Shown here: positions 1 to 10,599 of the stretch, in pieces
Numbering within the stretch: position 1 is the stretch's first letter
Layout: every line of letters starts with the position of its first letter
Assembly (NCBI RefSeq): GCF_028583425.1
Contig: NC_072801.1
Location: 56,993,766-57,057,765, forward strand
Length of the DNA: 64,000 bases
Origin: Eublepharis macularius
Lineage: Eukaryota > Chordata > Lepidosauria > Squamata > Eublepharidae
Direction of reading: 5' to 3'
The notes under the pieces: model-generated
What the model saw: the letters and a program-made list of their open reading frames with translations, nothing else
Told to the model about the DNA's origin: nothing
Database searches by the model: none
Translations under genes and position numbers: made by a program

Positions 1-311
1 AATACAACTCTCCCTCCATAAAACGACTTAATGGGGGGGAACCACTGCAACAGGGTCCAGCAGAACCTATGTCATTTCCTGTGGCTGTGCTTTCAGTTCA
101 GACACACAAAGCTGAACTGGGCACTTCCAAGGCACTGGACAATGGTATTTCTGGAGCAGTTCTGCAGAGGTCTCCCCCCACCCCCACACCAGCCTCAGAA
201 TTTACCTGGGAACATCTGTGAGAGATCATCATTGGCCGGTGCCCATCCACCACTCTTCCCGCATCCCCCAACCATGCAAACCCAACATTAACATCAAATT
301 TTTTTTTTTAA

Positions 312-720
312 ACATGAACTGAACATCAACTTTTAAAAAACATAAGCACAACATTTTTTTTTGGGTTTTTTTCCTTTTTTTTACATGAACAGAACATCAA
401 CTTTTAAAAAACATAATCACAACATTTTTTTGGGTTTTTTTTCCTTTTTTTTACATGAACAGAACATCAACTTTTAAAAAACATAAGCACAACATTTTTT
501 TTTGGTTTTTTTTCCTTTTTTTTACATGAACAGAACATCAACTTTTAAAAAACATAATCACAACATTTTTTTGGGTTTTTTTTCCTTTTTTTTACATGAA
601 CAGAACATCAACTTTTAAAAAACATAATCACAACATTTTTTTTTGGTTTTTTTTCCTTTTTTTTACATGAACAGAACATCAACTTTCAAAAAACAGTACA
701 ACAATTCTTCTACAATTTTT
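312..720. repeat. ~70-bp tandem repeat, about 6 units
   Basis: Units starting ACATGAACAGAACATCAAC recur at about 312, 383, 453, 524, 594 and 665, with spacing of 70-71 bp. Each carries T-rich runs. Related sequence appears in inverted form at 63,880-64,000 downstream of the copy B transposase, so the array belongs to the 3' subterminal part of the hAT element. Bases 1-311 hold no gene that I can support. Confidence 0.85.
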
Positions 721-1042
721 TTTACAATGATTTCATCTGATAAAAACACCTAAGCAATCCCTATCTAACCTGTTTCTCCCTCCAGTAGCAATCCATGTTT
801 CTGGGGCATTATTTTTCATAATAAATTTGGTCCCACAGGGTATGTCTCAGTGATGGGAGATGTTTTGAATACCCTGGGGGGGGGGCTTTCAAATTGCTGG
901 GTGTTTTCCCTTTGCCACTGGTTCCTAACCACCCTCCCTCTACTGGCCGGTTTTAACTGTATATACAGGGTTTTATACAGGGGAGAGCGCGATTCCAAAG
1001 GATTGGACTCATAGAGGATGCAGGCCACAAGTTGGGCTCACC

Positions 1043-3802
1043 TCAGTCACTCTGGAAGTCCAGTCCTGAGAAATCGAAGAGGCGAGAGTTGACCTTCAGG
1101 AAGGTCAACTGCTCGACTCTCCATGGGAGAAGGCGAGTGCGATGTGGGCCGACAATGTCGCCCGCATGTGAAAAGACGCGCTCGCTCTCCACGCTCGTCG
1201 GAGGGCATGAGAGCAGCCGCTGCGCCTCGAGGGAGAGGTCCGGCCAGACCGACTCCTTCCTGGCCCAGTAGCTGAGCGGATCGGTGGAGAGCGACTCGCA
1301 GGGCTCCGCGAGGTAGTCCCTGACCATCGCCTCCGCCGGATCCTCTCTCACGGTCCTCACGACCCCAGAGGGGACGAGGGCCCACCGGAGCATCTCCATC
1401 TCCATCGGCACTCCGGTGGTGGCCTCGGGGGGGGCCTGCGCAGAGGGGGCGTCAGAGGGACCCGCACGGCAGGGCCCCTCTTGCGTCCCCCCTGTCGACA
1501 GGCGTCCCCTCTTGGCCTGCCTGCGCCTCACCCAAGAGCAGAGCCCGTCTCTGGCTTGGGTGAGGTTCCCGTCCCGCTCGGCGAAAGTGCCCTTTATGCG
1601 CGGGTCACACATGGTCGCCAACATGTATGACTCTTCCTTAGTGAGAGGAGTTAGCCTGGCAGCTATGCCCTGCTGCAGCCTTCTCACTAATGCGCGCACC
1701 GCTGGAACAAGGTCAGCACGGGGCGCGACCCGGTCTGCAAGGGTGGCCAGATTCCTCTGGAGCGTGTGCACCAGGGGAATGACCAGACCGAGGGTCGCCG
1801 TGTCTGACGAGACCGCCACAGTGAAGTCCTTGAAGGGCTTCAGGACCTCCACTGTCTGGGTGATGGTGAGCCAATCCTCCCGGTTGAACTCACCCACCTG
1901 ACTCGCACCGCGGTGCTCGGAGAGCCACGCGTGGAGTGCGGCCTGCTGCTCCACCAAGCGCTCAAGCATGGCGCAGGTGGAGTTCCAGCGAGTGCTGACG
2001 TCAGTGATCAGAGCGTGCTCTGGCACACCTGTCCTGACCTGTGTCTGGCGCAGTTCGTGCGTGGCCTTCACGCTGCGCGAGAAGTGACCCGTGAGCCTCC
2101 GACATTTCTGGACAAGTAACTGGAGTTCACGGGTCCGGGTATCCACGGGTTCCTTCGAGGAGCCCAACCCCAGCGCATCTCTCACCACTAGGTGAAGCTT
2201 GTGAGCGGCACAGTAGACGCTCTCTCGGCTCACTAGATGCGCCGCTGCCCTCATGTTCTTGCCACCGTCCGTCACCATGCATCCCACGGTGGCGGGTCCC
2301 TGGCCTATCCACTCGTCCAACTGTCTCCTTAAGGTGGCAGCGATGTTCTCCGCCGTGTGGGACACGTCGAGCACCTCGGCGTGAAGCAAGGCCTTGCAGT
2401 AGCCGGCCTGGCGGTCTCGCATCCTTCCCTGTCTAGCTGTGCTAGGCACCTCCCCCCGGCCCCCACCCAGAACCGACTCGGGTTCCCACCAGTGAGCAGT
2501 AAGCGAGAGGTACGCTTGCTGCACACTTGGGCAGGTCCAGATGTCCGATGTGAAGTGCACAGTTCTCCCGGCAACCCGGGACAGCTGTGCCTTCACATGA
2601 TCCCTGGCAGCCCTGTAAAACGAGGGCACCACCGATCTGCTCAACGACGTGCGAGCAGGGACGGCGTACCAGGGAAAGCAATCTTGGAGCAGCCCTGAGA
2701 AGCCGAAGTCTTCAACTACGGAATACGGTTGCCCATCCACTGCTATCATGTTGACGATGTGGCGCGTGATGCGCCTGCTCGCCCTCCGGATCCCCTCTCT
2801 GGGCACACTAGCGCCCTGCATACCAAGCATCTCCGGGAGAGAGGCTTGGCGTCCCTTTCCTGCAGGTACCCTTGGGGGGAGAGCACCAGAGGAGCCTGCC
2901 TCCTTCTGGCTAGCTGGCGGCCGTGCGGCGCCACTCGAACCCTCCTCCCGAAGAAGCACCGCCTGGTGGTGCCTCTTCATATGGTACCTCATCCCAGACG
3001 TGGAGAGATGCCACACATCTTTGCCACGGCTGACGCGCTGCCTACAATGCAGGCACAGGGCTGCTCGGGGATCCTCCGTTGTCTGGAAGTGCTTCCAGAT
3101 TTCGGAGGAAAAGGGCATCCCACGCTTCCCAGGAGAAGCGCGTTCGGGACCACCCTGCGGCACCTCCTGTGAGGTGCTCTGGCCGGACACACCGTGTCCC
3201 ACTCTCGGCCGGGCAGGTGGGGATGGACGAGGCTGAAGGGGCAGAGATGTGGGCTCTTCCACCACAGTCTCTGCCTCTTCCTCCCGCGTCCTCTCCTCCT
3301 GCACAGCCGCGAGAGGCCTGCTGCTGGCCTCAGAGGAAACTGGGGTGGACCGCCCCAGGGGGGGTCTCACGGGCAGTTCCTCCAACATCCTCCGGGTTCC
3401 TGGGGTGAGCGGGAGCGCAGGGAAAGTCATGTGCTCCGCGCCCATCCCAGGAGACACCACATGCTGCCCCTCCTCCAGCAGCTGGCTCGCAACCACTGGA
3501 GGAGGAGGAGCCTCAGCAGCAGGCCCCTGCCCAGTGCCAGCCCCTGCCTCACGCACCCGGGTTGGGGGTGGCCCTCCAGCAGCTGCCTCAGGAAAGAGAG
3601 TCTTGCGAACCCTCTTCCTGTCACCAGAAGCCAGGCTGGTGAACGGCAGCAGCGCAGGGGAGGGCCTCCTCCGCTCAGATGGAGGGGCTGCCGCAGCAGT
3701 CCCCCTCCCCCTCCCCTCCTCCCCTCTAGATTTCTCCCTAGCCTTTCCCCCGGGTCCCCTCTCTGCTTTCCTCTCTGACATACTTTCCCCTCCCAAATTC
3801 AA
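1043..3802 (-). CDS. hAT-family transposase, BED zinc finger, intact frame
   Basis: Cut-and-paste transposase of the hAT superfamily (probably Ac-like), 919 codons as one open frame. The first ~220 residues are Pro/Ala/Arg-rich and low complexity. A BED finger follows at about 232-280 (CLHC then MKRHH). The RNase H-like core shows the first Asp in FTSDIWT near 418, the second in TDGGKNM near 511, a C..H pair in CAAHKLHLVV, and RWNST near 606. The C-terminal dimerisation block has SERVFSHAG near 873 and ends LTFLKVNSRLFDF; the Glu of SERVFS is the likely third acidic residue. Copy B begins MAERKAERG, which suggests that the true start is the internal Met at 3,781 (MSERKAERG). No stop or frameshift is seen, unlike copy B, so this copy could encode active enzyme. 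Bases 721-1,042 are its 3' flank. Confidence 0.9.
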   Translation of the reverse strand: MNLGGESMSERKAERGPGGKAREKSRGEEGRGRGTAAAAPPSERRRPSPALLPFTSLASGDRKRVRKTLFPEAAAGGPPPTRVREAGAGTGQGPAAEAPPPPVVASQLLEEGQHVVSPGMGAEHMTFPALPLTPGTRRMLEELPVRPPLGRSTPVSSEASSRPLAAVQEERTREEEAETVVEEPTSLPLQPRPSPPARPRVGHGVSGQSTSQEVPQGGPERASPGKRGMPFSSEIWKHFQTTEDPRAALCLHCRQRVSRGKDVWHLSTSGMRYHMKRHHQAVLLREEGSSGAARPPASQKEAGSSGALPPRVPAGKGRQASLPEMLGMQGASVPREGIRRASRRITRHIVNMIAVDGQPYSVVEDFGFSGLLQDCFPWYAVPARTSLSRSVVPSFYRAARDHVKAQLSRVAGRTVHFTSDIWTCPSVQQAYLSLTAHWWEPESVLGGGRGEVPSTARQGRMRDRQAGYCKALLHAEVLDVSHTAENIAATLRRQLDEWIGQGPATVGCMVTDGGKNMRAAAHLVSRESVYCAAHKLHLVVRDALGLGSSKEPVDTRTRELQLLVQKCRRLTGHFSRSVKATHELRQTQVRTGVPEHALITDVSTRWNSTCAMLERLVEQQAALHAWLSEHRGASQVGEFNREDWLTITQTVEVLKPFKDFTVAVSSDTATLGLVIPLVHTLQRNLATLADRVAPRADLVPAVRALVRRLQQGIAARLTPLTKEESYMLATMCDPRIKGTFAERDGNLTQARDGLCSWVRRRQAKRGRLSTGGTQEGPCRAGPSDAPSAQAPPEATTGVPMEMEMLRWALVPSGVVRTVREDPAEAMVRDYLAEPCESLSTDPLSYWARKESVWPDLSLEAQRLLSCPPTSVESERVFSHAGDIVGPHRTRLLPWRVEQLTFLKVNSRLFDFSGLDFQSD

Positions 3803-4149
3803 CCCTAACTAATCAGAAAAGATTTAGAAAACAAAGGTCAACTTTGTTTTCAAGACCTAACTAACCTGCTATAAATCTGTGTTTCTAGTGGCTCTGTGAC
3901 TTGGAGATGAACAATCAAGTGCCTTTTTAAGCAACCCTATTTATGTCAGGGAACCTGAGCCTGCCAATCAGCTGAATTCCTCTGGAATTGAGCTGGCCCT
4001 AAACCCCAATAACAGGTGACGAAGCCTTAAACACTCACACACTAGTATGCCCGGGCCGGCCTGGCACCACCACGTGTGCCAGAGATGGGCAGTGGAACCC
4101 TAGTTATGGGGGCACTAATGGGAAGCCTATTGACAGCTATTACAAATTT

Positions 4150-4175
4150 TTATATATATATATATATATATATAG
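4150..4175. repeat. (TA)n microsatellite
   Basis: An uninterrupted TA dinucleotide run lies in the hAT leader intron between the transposase start and the leader exon. The equivalent part of copy B (about 60,420) lacks the long run, so it grew after the copies separated. Confidence 0.9.
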
Positions 4176-4471
4176 AATTCAAACCTAACACTCACTCACT
4201 AATGCTTTCCCTGCTGAGTCCCTATTTAGTTTTTTAAAAAAAACTAGGCTCGGTTTCCCTAATAATTATGTTGAGGGCAATTATCCACTGATCACCTACC
4301 AACTGGCCTACCTACCTAAGAGACACTATTTAGCGGGACCGATGTATCTGTGGTATGTCGGTGTGGGGTGTGGATGTGGTGTTTTGAAGATGAGCCTCCC
4401 CCCTCCCAAGCTAGCAAGAACCCACCCCCAAGGCCACCCAAATGTCAACCCGGACTCGCTCACACTAACAC

Positions 4472-4533
4472 CAGTCCTGCAGTCCAGCGATGTTCAGGCG
4501 GTCTTGCAGCTGGTCCTCCTCTCCTCCACGATG
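4472..4533 (-). other. Probable non-coding leader exon of hAT transposase, copy A
   Basis: On the minus strand a 62-base block is preceded by a CAG acceptor (TTGACAG) and followed by GT. The copy B equivalent at 60,069-60,130 is also 62 bases, with acceptor TTAACAG and a consensus GTGAGT donor. Conserved length and splice signals in both copies suggest a spliced 5' leader. The donor here is weaker (GTGTTA). Confidence 0.5.
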
Positions 4534-5320
4534 CTGTCAAGAAAATTGGAAATGTTAGCAGAGTCAACACCACACGCCGCACACGCAACCCCAAAATTCA
4601 AGGCCCCGTTGCACAAGCCAAGTCAGCCCCCCCCCCCTTAAAGGCTAGGGCCAACCAGCAGCAAAACAAAACACATCCACCCAGCAGAGCTTCTGGCCTG
4701 TGCAGGCCAGAAGCTGGCACACTCATTTTTTAGTCCTGTGAAACAGCAGTTCATGCCCACCCCACACTCAAACTTGAAAAATGAAACATGAAAGAAAGCT
4801 GGCACTGCGATCAATGCTGGCCCCCCTAACCCCCAAACAATATCCTCTTGCCCAACCAGAAAATGCCCCCCCCCCCGGCCCAAGCCATAAAGACAGAGCC
4901 AAAGCATATGCTCGCAGGTAGGCACAGCAGCAGACATAAGCTCAAAAACCAAATTTAACAACAACCCTACCAGTCCACCAGTGCAGATGTCCAGCAATGT
5001 TGATCCTCCACGCAGAGATCTGCAGGCCGATGTCCACCAAGTGCAGTCCAGTCCAGAAGAGGTCCACCAACGATAAACAACCTGAATGTGAAGCAAAACA
5101 GTGAGTGCCAGGCCAGCAAACGGGAAGGGTTACCAAAGCCGGAGCAGCAGGCCTGTGTGTGGGCCGAAGGCTGGCACAGTTGATCAGGACGGAGCCTGTT
5201 GGGAATCCTTGCAAGCAGGGGACCAGACACAGAAACGCAAGCCACACCATTCCAGATTGTGGAGCACAACTGTGAGTGCCAGGCCAGCAACCAAAAAGGG
5301 TTACCTTGGCCAAAGCAGCA

Positions 5321-8265
5321 TACCTGTGTGTGGCCCACAGGCTGGCACAGTTGATCAGGACGGAGCCTGTTGGGAATCCTTGCTAGCAGGGGACCAGACA
5401 CAGAACAGCAAGCCACACCATTCCAGATTGTGAAGCACAACTGTGAGAGCCAGCCAGAAGAAAGGCTTCTGGCCTGTGTAGGCCCGAAGCTGGCACACTC
5501 TGGTTTTAATCTTCAAACAGTGGATCAAGCTTAAAGAAGGCAAGCACAACAACCAATGCTGAACCCCCCCCCCCCCACCATCAAACATTGTCTGCCCAAC
5601 CTGTCCCCCAGGCCATACCTGTGTGTGGCCCACAGGCTGGCACAGTTGATCAGGACGGAGCCTGTTGGGAATCCTTGCTAGCAGGGGACCAGACACAGAA
5701 AGGCAAGCCACACCATTCCAGATTGTGAAGCACAACTGTGAGAGCCAGCCAGAAGAAAGGCTTCTGGCCTGTGTAGGCCCGAAGCTGGCACACTCTGGTT
5801 TTAATCTTCAAACAGTGGATCAAGCTTAAAGAAGGCAAGCACAACAACCAATGCTGAAACCCCCCCCCCCCACCATCAAACATTGTCTGCCCAACCTGTC
5901 CCCCAGGCCATACCTGTGTGTGGCCCACAGGCTGGCACAGTTGATCAGGACGGAGCCTGTTGGGAATCCTTGCTAGCAGGGGACCAGACACAGAACAGCA
6001 AGCCACACCATTCCAGATTGTGAAGCACAACTGTGAGAGCCAGCCAGAAGAAAGGCTTCTGGCCTGTGTAGGCCCGAAGCTGGCACACTCTGGTTTTAAT
6101 CTTCAAACAGTGGATCAAGCTTAAAGAAGGCAAGCACAACAACCAATGCTGAACCCCCCCCCCCCACCATCAAACATTGTCTGCCCAACCTGTCCCCCAG
6201 GCCATACCTGTGTGTGGCCCACAGGCTGGCACAGTTGATCAGGACGGAGCCTGTTGGGAATCCTTGCTAGCAGGGGACCAGACACAGAAAGGCAAGCCAC
6301 ACCATTCCAGATTGTGAAGCACAACTGTGAGAGCCAGCCAGAAGAAAGGCTTCTGGCCTGTGTAGGCCCGAAGCTGGCACACTCTGGTTTTAATCTTCAA
6401 ACAGTGGATCAAGCTTAAAGAAGGCAAGCACAACAACCAATGCTGAAACCCCCCCCCCCACCATCAAACATTGTCTGCCCAACCTGTCCCCCAGGCCATA
6501 CCTGTGTGTGGCCCACAGGCTGGCACAGTTGATCAGGACGGAGCCTGTTGGGAATCCTTGCTAGCAGGGGACCAGACACAGAACAGCAAGCCACACCATT
6601 CCAGATTGTGAAGCACAACTGTGAGAGCCAGCCAGAAGAAAGGCTTCTGGCCTGTGTAGGCCCGAAGCTGGCACACTCTGGTTTTAATCTTCAAACAGTG
6701 GATCAAGCTTAAAGAAGGCAAGCACAACAACCAATGCTGAAACCCCCCCCCCCCCACCATCAAACATTGTCTGCCCAACCTGTCCCCCAGGCCATACCTG
6801 TGTGTGGCCCACAGGCTGGCACAGTTGATCAGGACGGAGCCTGTTGGGAATCCTTGCTAGCAGGGGACCAGACACAGAAAGGCAAGCCACACCATTCCAG
6901 ATTGTGAAGCACAACTGTGAGAGCCAGCCAGAAGAAAGGCTTCTGGCCTGTGTAGGCCCGAAGCTGGCACACTCTGGTTTTAATCTTAAAACAGTGGATC
7001 AAGCTTAAAGAAGGCAAGCACAACAACCAATGCTGAAACCCCCCCCCCCCCACCATCAAAGATTGTCTGCCCAACCTGTCCCCCAGGCCATACCTGTGTG
7101 TGGCCCACAGGCTGGCACAGTTGATCAGGACGGAGCCTGTTGGGAATCCTTGCTAGCAGGGGACCAGACACAGAAAGGCAAGCCACACCATTCCAGATTG
7201 TGAAGCACAACTGTGAGAGCCAGCCAGAAGAAAGGCTTCTGGCCTGTGTAGGCCCGAAGCTGGCACACTCTGGTTTTAATCTTAAAACAGTGGATCAAGC
7301 TTAAAGAAGGCAAGCACAGCAACCAATGCTGAAACCCCCCCCCCCACCATCAAAGATTGTCTGCCCAACCTGTCCCCCAGGCCATACCTGTGTGTGGCCC
7401 ACAGGCTGGCACAGTTGATCAGGACGGAGCCTGTTGGGAATCCTTGCAAGCAGGGGACCAGACACAGAAAGGCAAGCCACACCATTCCAGATTGTGAAGC
7501 ACAACTGTGAGAGCCAGCCAGAAGAAAGGCTTCTGGCCTGTGTAGGCCCAAAGCTGGCACACTCTTGTTTTAATCTTAAAACAGTGGATCAAGCTTAAAG
7601 AAGGCAAGCACAACAACCAATGCTGAACCCCCCCCCCCACCATCAAACATTGTCTGCCCAACCTGTCCCCCAGGCCATACCTGTGTGTGGCCCACAGGCT
7701 GGCACAGTTGATCAGGACGGAGCCTGTTGGGAATCCTTGCAAGCAGGGGACCAGACACAGAAAGGCAAGCCACACCATTCCAGATTGTGAAGCACAACTG
7801 TGAGAGCCAGCCAGAAGAAAGGCTTCTGGCCTGTGTAGGCCCAAAGCTGGCACACTCTTGTTTTAATCTTAAAACAGTGGATCAAGCTTAAAGAAGGCAA
7901 GCACAACAACCAATGCTGAAACCCCCCCCACCATCAAACATTGTCTGCCCAACCTGTCCCCCAGGCCATACCTGTGTGTGGCCCACAGGCTGGCACAGTT
8001 GATCAGGACGGAGCCTGTTGGGAATCCTTGCAAGCAGGGGACCAGACACAGAAAAGCAAGCCACACCATTCCAGATTGTGGAGCACAACTGTGAGAGCCA
8101 GCCAGAAGAAAGGCTTCTGGCCTGTGTAGGCCCAAAGCTGGCACACTCTTGTTTTAATCTTAAAACAGTGGATCAAGCTTAAAGAAGGCAAGCACAACAA
8201 CCAATGCTGAAACCCCCACCCCACCATTAAACATTGTCTGCCCAACCTGTCCCCCAGGCCATGCC
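5321..8265. repeat. ~294-bp tandem array, about 10 units, inside hAT copy A
   Basis: The phrase TACCTGTGTGTGGCCCACAG recurs near 5,321, 5,616, 5,911, 6,205, 6,499, 6,795, 7,091, 7,385, 7,678 and 7,969. Units are nearly identical, differing in C-run length (7-12) and a few substitutions such as GCTAGC versus GCAAGC. Short ORFs on both strands here are repeat artefacts. Each unit contains AAGCTGGCACAC and a self-complementary AGAAGGCTTCT-like segment. Copy B has only about 2.5 shorter (~180 bp) related units, so the array expanded recently. An imperfect starter copy lies at 5,100-5,320. Confidence 0.93.
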
Positions 8266-8904
8266 AAGAATAAACTGCAACACCTTTTTGCAGAGGCAGG
8301 CCACAGCAGCACATTGCCCAGCATCAAAAAAATTTACAAAAATTTTAAAAAGGCCTACCAGGTGTCCTCTCAGGATGTCCAGCACAGTTGATCCTCCAGG
8401 CAGATGTCCTCCAGGCTCCAGGTGCAGTCTCTCTTCTTCTCCTCTCTCGGTCACAGCTCAGCAGCAGCAGCAACAGAAGTGTTCCAGACAGTCTTGCTCC
8501 AAATTTAAATCCCCTGCTGCAGCCTCAGCCAAAGATTTAAATCTATTGGCTGGCATGAGAATGCAGCAGTGGGATTGGTGACTCCTAAAGTCCCCAGTCC
8601 CCTGCCTTTCCCCACCCACACTCCAAGAGCCACCCTCCTCCTGCTCCCCCTCCCCTACCTGTTAGTTTTGGCGGGAATCTCTGCTGCTTTGCAAATGCAA
8701 AGTGCAATGCAATGCTTGCACCTTGCATTTGCAAGGCAAAGCAGGATTCCCTATCCTCCTTTGCAAGAGGGGTGGGGGGTGACAGAAGGAGTGAGTGATT
8801 CACTCCTTCTCCCCCCCTCCCCTCTTCTAAGAGCCTGCAGGAAGCCTTTGCTTCCAGCAGGATTTTGCTAGCCGCTTGCTAAGGCAAACGGCTAGCAAAA
8901 TCAA

Positions 8905-9085
8905 AATGGCGATTCTCGAATGCCGAAAGAATGCCGAAAGAATCCCGAAACGTTTCGGGTTTTTCTTTCGGCAATCCCGAAACGTTTCGGCATTCCCCGA
9001 AACGTTTCGGGATTCTTGAAGAATGCCGAAACACTTTTGTTTCGGCATTCTTTCGGCATTCAGAATGCCGAAACGCACATCCCTA
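8905..9085 (-). promoter_or_regulatory. hAT copy A terminal region with repeated 16-bp palindromes
   Basis: The last ~180 bp before the element end are packed with CGAAACGTTTCGG palindromes and GAATGCCGAAA direct and inverted repeats. Copy B has the same architecture with diverged flanks (58,058-58,230). Dense subterminal repeats next to the inverted terminus are the usual transposase-binding layout of hAT elements. That role is inferred. Confidence 0.65.
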
Positions 9086-9086
9086 G

Positions 9087-9683
9087 TCAGGAGCGATCAC
9101 TCAGACTATCAGAAAGTACTGGAATATACTTAAAAACTTACCTGGATGTGACAAGCCACCTCAAATCGGCTACCGGAGAACCAAGAGCCTGCGGGACATG
9201 TTGGTACACTCTGACTTCAGGAGAGGGACGGAAAAGAATGATCTTCCATTGGGACATTTCCCCTGTGGTCATTGTAGTGTATGCAGATTCTGCATTGACT
9301 TGAAACAGATCTGCCATCCACTCACTGGTAAACCACTTTATTCCAGGTTTTTCTCTACATGCAATACTTCATATGTCGTCTATCTCCTCCAGTGTAGTTG
9401 TGGTCTCCTGTACGTGGGATGCACCACCCGCCCGGTCCACCTTCGTATCCAAGAGCACATCTCAAGGATAAAAAATTTTAATATGGATACACCCCTATAC
9501 CAACATTTCCGCTCAACACATCCTAATGACAGAACCTTTTGTTTCTCGGTCTTGGAAACGATATCGAAGTCTGAACATCATGTGAAGTTCCTCCTTCAAG
9601 CAGAAATCAGATGGATCTTTCGATTAAACACTATGATCCCTCATGGCCTTAATCATGACATCGATTTTTCATCCTTTTTATGA
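9087..9683 (+). pseudogene. Penelope-like ORF fragment with GIY-YIG endonuclease domain
   Basis: Reading from 9,087 gives YWNILKNLPG, then GYRRTKSLRDMLVHSDF, the linker typical of Penelope-like ORFs between the RT thumb and the nuclease. A Cys-rich CGHCSVCRFC knuckle follows, then VVYLLQCSCGLLYVGCTTRP, which is the GIY-YIG core, with an R-x-EH helix (LRIQEHISR). The frame is open to a stop at 9,683. It lacks its RT half because the hAT element joins at 9,085/9,086. These nucleases nick target DNA for target-primed reverse transcription. As a fragment it is not expected to function alone. Confidence 0.87.
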
Positions 9684-10173
9684 ATACAACAACAGGCCTT
9701 ATATAGTCCCCTTTAAGTTCTCTTATATGAGGTTTTTTCCTCCTCTTTCCCCCCCCCTCCATTTTTCCCTCCCTCCCCTTAAACGCCGGTTCTCTTGGTG
9801 CCTTCCCCATTTAGAATATACTACATTCTAAAAGTTCTTTTTTTAAAATAATTTTACCAAGTATTTATTATTGAAATATTTATTAAAAACTACATATATT
9901 ACTTGTAATTGGTAAATGGGGAAAAGTGCAATGGAACCTTTATTAATTTGGGCGTGTTTCAATTAACTTATTAGGAGACATATTTAAATGGGAAAGGAGG
10001 GCTTGTGTTCACACTGGATAACTTATGGAATTATGGATGCGGTACCTTGGTGGAATTGAATTGATTGGAAATTTTTCCTTGATGTAAGTAATTGAATGGC
10101 GTTTAATTTTGTAACATCTTGTGCTATTGGCATGATAATTGTAGTATTATTGTGCATTGTTATTTCCAGATAT

Positions 10174-10244
10174 GGTGGCCTGAAGAAAGACATTGCAGTC
10201 TGAAACGAGCGAAGAAAGACTGCCGGCTCATACTCGTTGCCATC
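10174..10244 (+). ncRNA. Hammerhead-ribozyme-like motif in Penelope-like 3' region
   Basis: Stem I is GGTGGC (10,174-10,179) with GCCATC (10,239-10,244), six pairs including one G-T wobble. The core CTGAAGA (10,180-10,186) fits CUGANGA. Stem II is AGAC/GTCT with a six-base loop, followed by GAAA (10,202-10,205). Stem III is CGAG/CTCG, with the A of GAAA facing T at 10,237 and a GTT cleavage triplet ending at 10,238. One extra A (10,187) sits between core and stem II, so activity is uncertain. Penelope-like elements are known to carry type I hammerheads, which fits the context. Confidence 0.5.
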
Positions 10245-10599
10245 TACTTACTTCACCAATTATCTGCTTGCAGCACTGCCTTTTGTATACGCATTCACAC
10301 TGTTACTTGATACGACCATGATTGGTCTTTAATTGGACTCTTGACTGGTACCTCTACACAGCCAACTGCTTTGAAGTGCCCTATATTTATTACGGCTTGA
10401 ACTTTTTGTATTATATTTACCTACTGTAGCGAAAGATTTACTTTGATTGTGATTCTGGACGTTTATGGTATTAGGATTGTGGAGTTTGCAATTGTAATTT
10501 TGTGGAATATATTTGTATTTTGTGAATACGATTGTGCTTCTTCCACTTCTTCTCCTCCTTGTTGTATCCTTGAATTGGAAGTGGAACTCCCCCTCCCGT

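Larger units (their letters stand above)
1..9085 (-). mobile_element. hAT DNA transposon, copy A (one end outside window)
   Basis: The 5' terminus of this minus-strand element is at 9,085, where the inverted complement begins TAGGGATGTGCGTTTCGG, a hAT-type end. The transposase gene, its 3' region and the 70-bp repeats run leftward to base 1, so the far end is missing and no target duplication can be read. The same modules in the same order lie at 58,058-64,000 on the other strand, which confirms the extent. The order from the 5' end is terminal palindromes, unique segment, 294-bp tandem array, leader exon, transposase, 70-bp repeats. More than 9 kb is very long for a hAT element. At 9,086 it abuts a Penelope-like element that it appears to have interrupted. 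Confidence 0.85.
9086..10570 (+). mobile_element. Penelope-like retroelement fragment, 3' part
   Basis: The fragment starts exactly at the hAT terminus and runs through a GIY-YIG endonuclease domain (to 9,683) and an AT-rich 3' region. A hammerhead-like motif lies near 10,174-10,244. The reverse transcriptase part is absent and may lie on the other side of the hAT, outside the window. Apart from the ribozyme-like motif I see nothing coding in 9,690-10,570. The 3' limit is approximate. Confidence 0.75.

Noticed and set aside
2649..3812. Plus-strand frames of up to 195 codons opposite the hAT transposase
   Set aside because: They are antisense shadows; the minus-strand frame carries all the hAT motifs.
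5300..8300. Regularly spaced repeats resembling a CRISPR array
   Set aside because: The unit is ~294 bp with no short repeat-spacer pattern, and the DNA is eukaryotic.
4942..8314. Many minus-strand frames (MCFTIWNGVACLSVSG... type) repeated through 4.9-8.3 kb
   Set aside because: They are the same stretch of the 294-bp tandem unit read again and again, with frame changes caused by C-run length. They are repeat artefacts, not genes.
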